Origin: Rhodomicrobium vannielii ATCC 17100 | GTDB taxonomy: Bacteria > Pseudomonadota > Alphaproteobacteria > Rhizobiales > Rhodomicrobiaceae | Assembly: GCF_000166055.1 (NCBI RefSeq) | Contig: NC_014664.1 | Span: 2,759,501-2,823,500 of the forward strand | Reading direction: 5' to 3' | DNA: 64,000 nt | In this document: piece after piece, positions 60,053 to 64,000 of the stretch | Layout: every line of letters starts with the position of its first letter | Position numbering within the stretch: position 1 is the first letter of the stretch | Made by a program: the position numbers and the translations under genes | The notes under the pieces: generated by a model | Told to the model about the DNA's origin: nothing | The model's database searches: none | The model's input: only the letters and a program-made list of their open reading frames with translations

Positions 60053-60934
60053 TTACTCGGCGGCCCGCGGCTCCCGCTGCAGGGCAACGCCAGCCTCTGA
60101 TGCGAGCCCTTCGCCCTTCTCGTTGATCATCTCGGGGCGAGGCATGGCTACGATGTTGTAACCTGAATCCACGTAATGGGTTTCGCCCGTGACGGCGGTG
60201 GAAAGGCCGGAAAGAAGGTAGAGCGCGGCACCGCCTACTTCATCGAGCGTTGGCGTGCGGCGCAGCGGCGAATGCAGCTTCTGGTAATTGAAGATGACGC
60301 GCGCATCAGACACGCCGGAGCCCGCGAGCGTGCGCATCGGACCGGCCGACAGGCCGTTGACGCGGATGCTCTGCGGACCGAAATCCACGGCGAGATAACG
60401 CACGGACGCTTCGAGCGCCGCTTTCGCCACGCCCATCACATTGTAGCGCGGGACAACGCGAGTCGACCCGCCATAGGTCAGCGTGATCATCGAGCCGCCG
60501 TCCGTCATCAGCGCGGCTGCGCGCTTCGCGATCTCCGTGAAGGAGAAGCACGAAATCACCATGCTGTTGATGAAATTGTCGCGCGTCGTATCGGCGTAAC
60601 GGCCCTTCAGTTCGTTGCGGTCGGAGAAGGCGAGCGCGTGGACCAGAAAGTCGATCTTGCCCCACTTCTCCTTGAGCGTGTCGAAAACCGCATCGACGGA
60701 GGCGAGATCCACCACGTCACATGGCAGGATGATCTTGCCACCGAGGCTCTCGGCGAGCGGGATGACGCGGCGGCCGAAGGCGTCGCCCTGATAGGTGTAG
60801 GCGATTTCGGCGCCCTGTCCGGCGAGCACGCGCGCGATGCCGTAGGCGATGGACCGTTCGTTGGCCACGCCCATGATGAGCCCGCGTTTGCCTGCCATCA
60901 ACGGCCCCGGCTTTGCTACATCAAACCCAGTCAT
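60053..60934 (-). CDS. fabI: Enoyl-[acyl-carrier-protein] reductase FabI
   Basis: FabI reduces trans-2-enoyl-ACP with NADH in the last step of each fatty acid elongation round. The 293-residue protein has the short-chain dehydrogenase fold with GLIMGVANERSIAYGIARVL, LVHALAFSDRNEL, MITLTYGGSTRVVPRYNVMG and the Y164-x6-K171 catalytic pair. The ATG at 60934 has AAAGG 10 bp ahead; the open frame runs to 61048 over fabB's end. It lies 41 bp after fabB in the fabA-fabB-fabI unit. Confidence 0.95.
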   Translation of the reverse strand: MTGFDVAKPGPLMAGKRGLIMGVANERSIAYGIARVLAGQGAEIAYTYQGDAFGRRVIPLAESLGGKIILPCDVVDLASVDAVFDTLKEKWGKIDFLVHALAFSDRNELKGRYADTTRDNFINSMVISCFSFTEIAKRAAALMTDGGSMITLTYGGSTRVVPRYNVMGVAKAALEASVRYLAVDFGPQSIRVNGLSAGPMRTLAGSGVSDARVIFNYQKLHSPLRRTPTLDEVGGAALYLLSGLSTAVTGETHYVDSGYNIVAMPRPEMINEKGEGLASEAGVALQREPRAAE

Positions 60935-60975
60935 GAGATCGTGGCCTTTCCTGATCCGGCATGTGTCCGACGTCT

Positions 60976-62193
60976 CTAGGCGTCGTACCGGTTGAATATC
61001 AACGTCGCGTTGGTGCCGCCGAAACCGAAGCTGTTCGACATCACGCAATTCAGCTCGACGTTGTCGAGTCTCTCGCGAACAATTGGCATATCCGAGAACG
61101 CGGGATCAAGCTCCACGATATTTGCGGATTCACACACAAATCCGTTGTTCATCATCAGGAGGGAATAGATTGCCTCCTGCACACCTGCCGCGCCGAGCGA
61201 ATGCCCGGTGAGCGACTTGGTGGCGGAAAGCAGCGGCGCTTTCGAGCCGAAGACTTCCCGAACGGCTTCGATTTCCTTGAGGTCGCCGATAACCGTCGAT
61301 GTCGCGTGCGGGTTGATGTAGTCGACCTTGCGGTCGAGCCCCTTCATCGCGACGCGCATGCAGCGGGCCGCGCCTTCGCCCGACGGCGCAACCATGTCGT
61401 AGCCGTCCGAGTTGGCGCAGAAGCCGACGAGTTCGCCGTAAATATTTGAACCGCGCGCCTTGGCCCGCTCCAATTCCTCCAGCACGAGCACGCCCGCGCC
61501 ACCCGCAATGACGAAGCCGTCGCGGTTTGCGTCATAGGCGCGGCTCGCCTTGGTGGGTGTGTCGTTGAAGTTGGACGACATCGCGCCCATGGCGTCGAAC
61601 AGCACCGACAGCGTCCAGTCGAGTTCCTCGCCGCCGCCCGCGAACATGACGTCCTGCTTGCCCCACGCGATCATCTCGGCCGCGTTGCCGATACAATGCG
61701 CGGAGGTGGAACAGGCCGACGAGATCGAATAATTGATGCCCTTGATGCGGAACGGGGTCGCAAGCGTGGCCGAGTTGGTGCTCGACATGGCCTTCGGCAC
61801 CTCGAACGGGCCGACCTTGCGGGGCCCCTTCTCGCGTGTCGTGTCGGCGGCGGCAACGATGGCGCGTGTGGACGGACCGCCGGACCCCATGATGAGGCCC
61901 GTCCGCTCGTTCGACACGTCCTTGTCTTCGAGGCCGGCGTCCGCGATGGCCTGCTGCATCGCGATGTAGTTCCACCCCGCGCCCGCGCCCATGAAGCGGC
62001 GCACCTTGCGGTCGATCGCGGCTTCCCAGTCGATGGTCGGCTCACCGTGCACCTGACACCGGAAACCGCGCTCGGCGTAATCTTTCGCCTTGACGATGCC
62101 GGAGCGCCCTTCACGCAAGGAGGCAACCACCTCCTGGGTGTTGTTACCGATGGACGAGATGATGCCCATTCCCGTGACAGCAACACGTCTCAT
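60976..62193 (-). CDS. fabB: 3-oxoacyl-[acyl-carrier-protein] synthase I FabB
   Basis: FabB elongates the cis-3-decenoyl-ACP made by FabA and is needed for unsaturated fatty acids. The 405-residue condensing enzyme has the Cys161-His296-His331 triad in [28 protein letters not shown] and [14 protein letters not shown], and the C-terminal [14 protein letters not shown]. It lies 52 bp after fabA. The ATG at 62193 is used; the frame is open to 62265. Confidence 0.97.
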   Translation of the reverse strand: MRRVAVTGMGIISSIGNNTQEVVASLREGRSGIVKAKDYAERGFRCQVHGEPTIDWEAAIDRKVRRFMGAGAGWNYIAMQQAIADAGLEDKDVSNERTGLIMGSGGPSTRAIVAAADTTREKGPRKVGPFEVPKAMSSTNSATLATPFRIKGINYSISSACSTSAHCIGNAAEMIAWGKQDVMFAGGGEELDWTLSVLFDAMGAMSSNFNDTPTKASRAYDANRDGFVIAGGAGVLVLEELERAKARGSNIYGELVGFCANSDGYDMVAPSGEGAARCMRVAMKGLDRKVDYINPHATSTVIGDLKEIEAVREVFGSKAPLLSATKSLTGHSLGAAGVQEAIYSLLMMNNGFVCESANIVELDPAFSDMPIVRERLDNVELNCVMSNSFGFGGTNATLIFNRYDA

Positions 62194-62245
62194 GTCTTGA
62201 CCCCACGTTGTCGCATTTGTTGAAAAGGCCTCGGCGCGATCCGGC

Positions 62246-62782
62246 TCAGCCAGCCGCCGCTTCAATGCCCACGTTCGCGTCGGTAAACAAGCCTACGCGG
62301 AGATCCTTGGCAGAATAAATAACCGTGCCATCGGCCTTGAGAATGCCGTCGCCGACACCGAGCGTCAGCTTGCGGCGAATGACGCGCTTCAGATCGACGA
62401 TGTATTCGAGCTTCTTCACCGTCGGCACGACCATGCCCGTGAACTTGACCTCGCCGCATCCGAATGCGCGGCCCCGGCCCGGCGAACCGCCCCAGCCAAG
62501 GAAGAAGCCCAGCAATTGCCACAGGCCGTCGAGGCCGAGGCAACCGGGCATCACCGGGTCGCCCTTGAAGTGGCAGTCGAAGAACCAGAGGTCCGGGCGG
62601 ACATCCAATTCGGCGATGACGTGCCCCTTGCCGTGCTCTCCAGCCGTCTCGGAGATGCTCGTAATGCGGTCGAACATCAGCATGGGCGGAAGCGGCAATT
62701 GTGCGTTTCCGGGCCCGAATAGTTCGCCGCGACCGCAGGCGAGCAAGTCTTCATAGTCGTAGCTGTGGCGCCGCTCGGACAT
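62246..62782 (-). CDS. fabA: 3-hydroxydecanoyl-ACP dehydratase/isomerase FabA
   Basis: FabA dehydrates 3-hydroxydecanoyl-ACP and isomerises the product to the cis-3 form, the entry to unsaturated fatty acids. The 178-residue hot-dog protein carries the catalytic H71 and D85 ([20 protein letters not shown]). AGAGGAAAT precedes the ATG at 62782. It is the first gene of the fabA-fabB-fabI unit and divergent from irr, the same order as in other Hyphomicrobiales. Confidence 0.97.
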   Translation of the reverse strand: MSERRHSYDYEDLLACGRGELFGPGNAQLPLPPMLMFDRITSISETAGEHGKGHVIAELDVRPDLWFFDCHFKGDPVMPGCLGLDGLWQLLGFFLGWGGSPGRGRAFGCGEVKFTGMVVPTVKKLEYIVDLKRVIRRKLTLGVGDGILKADGTVIYSAKDLRVGLFTDANVGIEAAAG

Positions 62783-62979
62783 ATTTCCTCTTTAGATAGT
62801 CATCATGCCTGCTCGTCGGCAGGCCGTCGCTAAACTGTCACATACCGTAACTATCACACCTTTCGGTGCTCGCAACCCACGCCATCGTTGCGTTCAGACT
62901 TCCGGGGCCTTGGGCGGCGCTTGCGAGTTAAGGCGTCGCTACCTATACTACAAGGTGGAACGCGACGGAATGCCAAGTG
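62783..62979. promoter_or_regulatory. Divergent promoter region of fabA and irr
   Basis: This 197-bp region should hold both promoters. A GCCTGC-TCGTCG-GCAGGC inverted repeat lies at 62807-62824. I see no clear match to the ICE box described for Irr targets. Confidence 0.4.
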
Positions 62980-63408
62980 ATGCCTGACAATATCCCGGAA
63001 CTCCCTATAGAAAGACTGCGCCTCACGGGCTTACGACCGACGCGTCAACGCGTCGCGCTCGCGGAGCTGCTGTTCGGGCGCGAGGACTGGCATTTCACTG
63101 CCGAGGAGATCCACGCCCAGGCCGTGAAAAGGGGTGTGCCCGTCTCTCTTGCAACCGTTTATAACACGCTACACCAGTTCGTCGAAGCGGGCATTCTGCG
63201 CGAAGTCGCCATCGAAAGCTCGAAGACGTATTTCGATACCAAGATTAACGACCACTTTCATTTCTTCTTCGAAAAGAACGGCTCGCTTGTCGATATCGAC
63301 ACAGCCGACATCAAGGTCGAGAATCTACCGAAGCCGCCGCCCGGAACCGAAATCGCCCGCATCGACGTTCTCGTCAGGCTGGAGCCGACCAAGAAAAAAG
63401 GCGGCTAG
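62980..63408 (+). CDS. irr: Irr-type Fur family transcriptional regulator
   Basis: Irr represses or activates genes according to haem and iron status. The 142-residue protein has the Fur-like winged helix (LRPTRQRVALAELLFG, HAQAVKRGVPVSLATVYNTLHQF) and a dimerisation domain without the CxxC zinc motifs of Fur. The KINDHFHFFFEKN segment corresponds to the Irr haem-binding His cluster (HHH in Bradyrhizobium) but has Phe in the middle position. There is no N-terminal Cys-Pro haem motif. The start is the ATG at 62980, with a GTG one codon earlier possible. Confidence 0.88.
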   Translation: MPDNIPELPIERLRLTGLRPTRQRVALAELLFGREDWHFTAEEIHAQAVKRGVPVSLATVYNTLHQFVEAGILREVAIESSKTYFDTKINDHFHFFFEKNGSLVDIDTADIKVENLPKPPPGTEIARIDVLVRLEPTKKKGG

Positions 63409-63467
63409 GTTGCACGTCAAATTCGGCGACGCGTGCGATGCCTCGTCCCCATCGATATGGAGAAATC

Positions 63468-63863
63468 GTGCGCGACACGACCAATCACAGACCGGACCCT
63501 CCGAAAAATGTCTTCGGAGAGCCTCTGTCGCCCTGCTCGCTCTCGCCGCTGACCGGCTTTTTCCGCGACGGATGCTGCAATACGAGCCCTGAGGATGTCG
63601 GATCGCACACCGTGTGCGTGGTGATGACCGACGATTTTCTCGCCTTCTCGAAGGCGGCCGGAAACGACCTGTCCACGCCCGTTCCCGATTTCGGCTTCCC
63701 CGGCCTGAAGGCAGGCGACCGCTGGTGCCTGTGCGCGGCGCGCTGGGCGCAGGCTTTCGCGGCAGGGAAAGCCCCTAAAGTCGTGCTCGCGGCTACGCAC
63801 CAGAACGCGCTGGACATCGTGTCGCTCGCCGACCTGAAGCGCCACGCGATCGACCTTTCGTAA
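63468..63863 (+). CDS. DUF2237 family protein
   Basis: This 131-residue protein matches DUF2237: KNVFGEPLSPCSLSPLTGFF, DGCCNTSPEDVGSHTVCVVM, DLSTPVPDFGFPGLKAGDRW, LCAARWAQAFAAGKAP and ATHQNALDIVSLADLKRHA. It is cytoplasmic, Cys-rich and of unknown function. GGAG lies 5 bp ahead of the GTG at 63468; the frame is open from 63438. It follows irr by 59 bp. Confidence 0.9.
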   Translation: MRDTTNHRPDPPKNVFGEPLSPCSLSPLTGFFRDGCCNTSPEDVGSHTVCVVMTDDFLAFSKAAGNDLSTPVPDFGFPGLKAGDRWCLCAARWAQAFAAGKAPKVVLAATHQNALDIVSLADLKRHAIDLS

Positions 63864-63880
63864 GATTGCGCGGACATCGC

Positions 63881-64000
63881 TCAGCCCACCAGAAGCCCTA
63901 GATAGAAGTTCAGCTCCAGCTCAAGGCAATCGCGGATGGTTTCCGCCTGCCGGAAACCGTGGCCCTCGCCCGCGAACTCGTGATACGCGACGGGCACGCA
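63881..64000 (-). CDS. C-terminal end of an S9/prolyl-oligopeptidase-like hydrolase (cut by window edge)
   Basis: The last 39 codons are visible: ...VPVAYHEFAGEGHGFRQAE... and ...IRDCLELELNFYLGLLVG. The GEGHGF motif carries the catalytic His of alpha/beta hydrolases, and the spacing to the C-terminus is that of S9C-type peptidases. The rest lies outside the window, so the exact family is not settled. Confidence 0.65.
   Translation of the reverse strand, partial: CVPVAYHEFAGEGHGFRQAETIRDCLELELNFYLGLLVG

Overview
The window is GC-rich, densely coding DNA. Its gene content points to an alphaproteobacterium of the order Hyphomicrobiales (Rhizobiales). The markers are the periplasmic motility protein MotC, the FlaF/FlbT pair, a CheS-like STAS protein ahead of cheY-cheA, and an Irr-type Fur regulator divergent from fabA-fabB-fabI. 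The gene order motB-motC-fliK-transglycosylase-receiver and flgE-flgK-flgL-flaF-flbT-flgD-fliQ-flhA-fliR closely follows the flagellar cluster known from Sinorhizobium. The genus cannot be fixed from sequence alone. No tRNA, rRNA, insertion sequence or CRISPR array was seen.

Bases 1-39,300 are a motility and chemotaxis block. It begins with the 5' part of motA and a DUF1217 protein. A leftward che operon follows: cheS-like, cheY, cheA, cheW, a three-PAS soluble receptor, cheR, cheD, cheB and a soluble MCP-like protein. A 427-bp divergent region separates this from rightward fliG-fliM. Convergent to fliM is a long leftward run of structural and export genes, reading from high to low coordinates as fliF, fliH, motB, motC, fliK, transglycosylase, receiver, flgF, fliI, flgE, flgK, flgL, flaF, flbT, flgD, fliQ, flhA, fliR, coiled-coil protein, rod-binding protein, FlgN-like and FliL-like. 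Flagellin lies just upstream of fliF in its own unit. Next come a membrane chemoreceptor and, divergent from it, a second chemosensory set: an unrecognised gene, a CheA with two CheW domains, and a CheW. Many genes overlap by 4 bp and three overlap by 47-74 bp. fliN, fliP, flhB, fliE and flgA/B/C/G/H/I are not in the window.

Bases 39,400-64,000 hold housekeeping and stress genes in short units: an Old Yellow Enzyme, a TPR protein, a branched-chain-type binding protein, an M3 peptidase, a universal stress protein, a host-attachment-family protein, cyclopropane fatty acid synthase, DUF5335, a biotin-carboxylase/BCCP subunit (PccA-like), two small membrane proteins, a cupin, an L,D-transpeptidase, a FUSC transporter, aroK-aroB, a 46-aa membrane protein with xerD, a GNAT acetyltransferase, fabA-fabB-fabI, irr, DUF2237, and the C-terminal end of an S9-type hydrolase.

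Functionally, receptors signal through CheA/CheW to CheY and the FliG/FliM switch. CheR, CheB and CheD adapt the receptors. MotA/B/C form and support the stator, and FlaF/FlbT are expected to tune flagellin output. In the second half, FabA/FabB/FabI make unsaturated fatty acids that Cfa can cyclopropanate. The points most worth a second look are the CheZ-like D-x3-Q motif in the MCP-like protein, the unrecognised gene in front of the second CheA, a long perfect inverted repeat inside the second cheW, an apparently orphan terminator-like hairpin in the che/fliG region, and the receiver-only protein standing where Sinorhizobium carries Rem.
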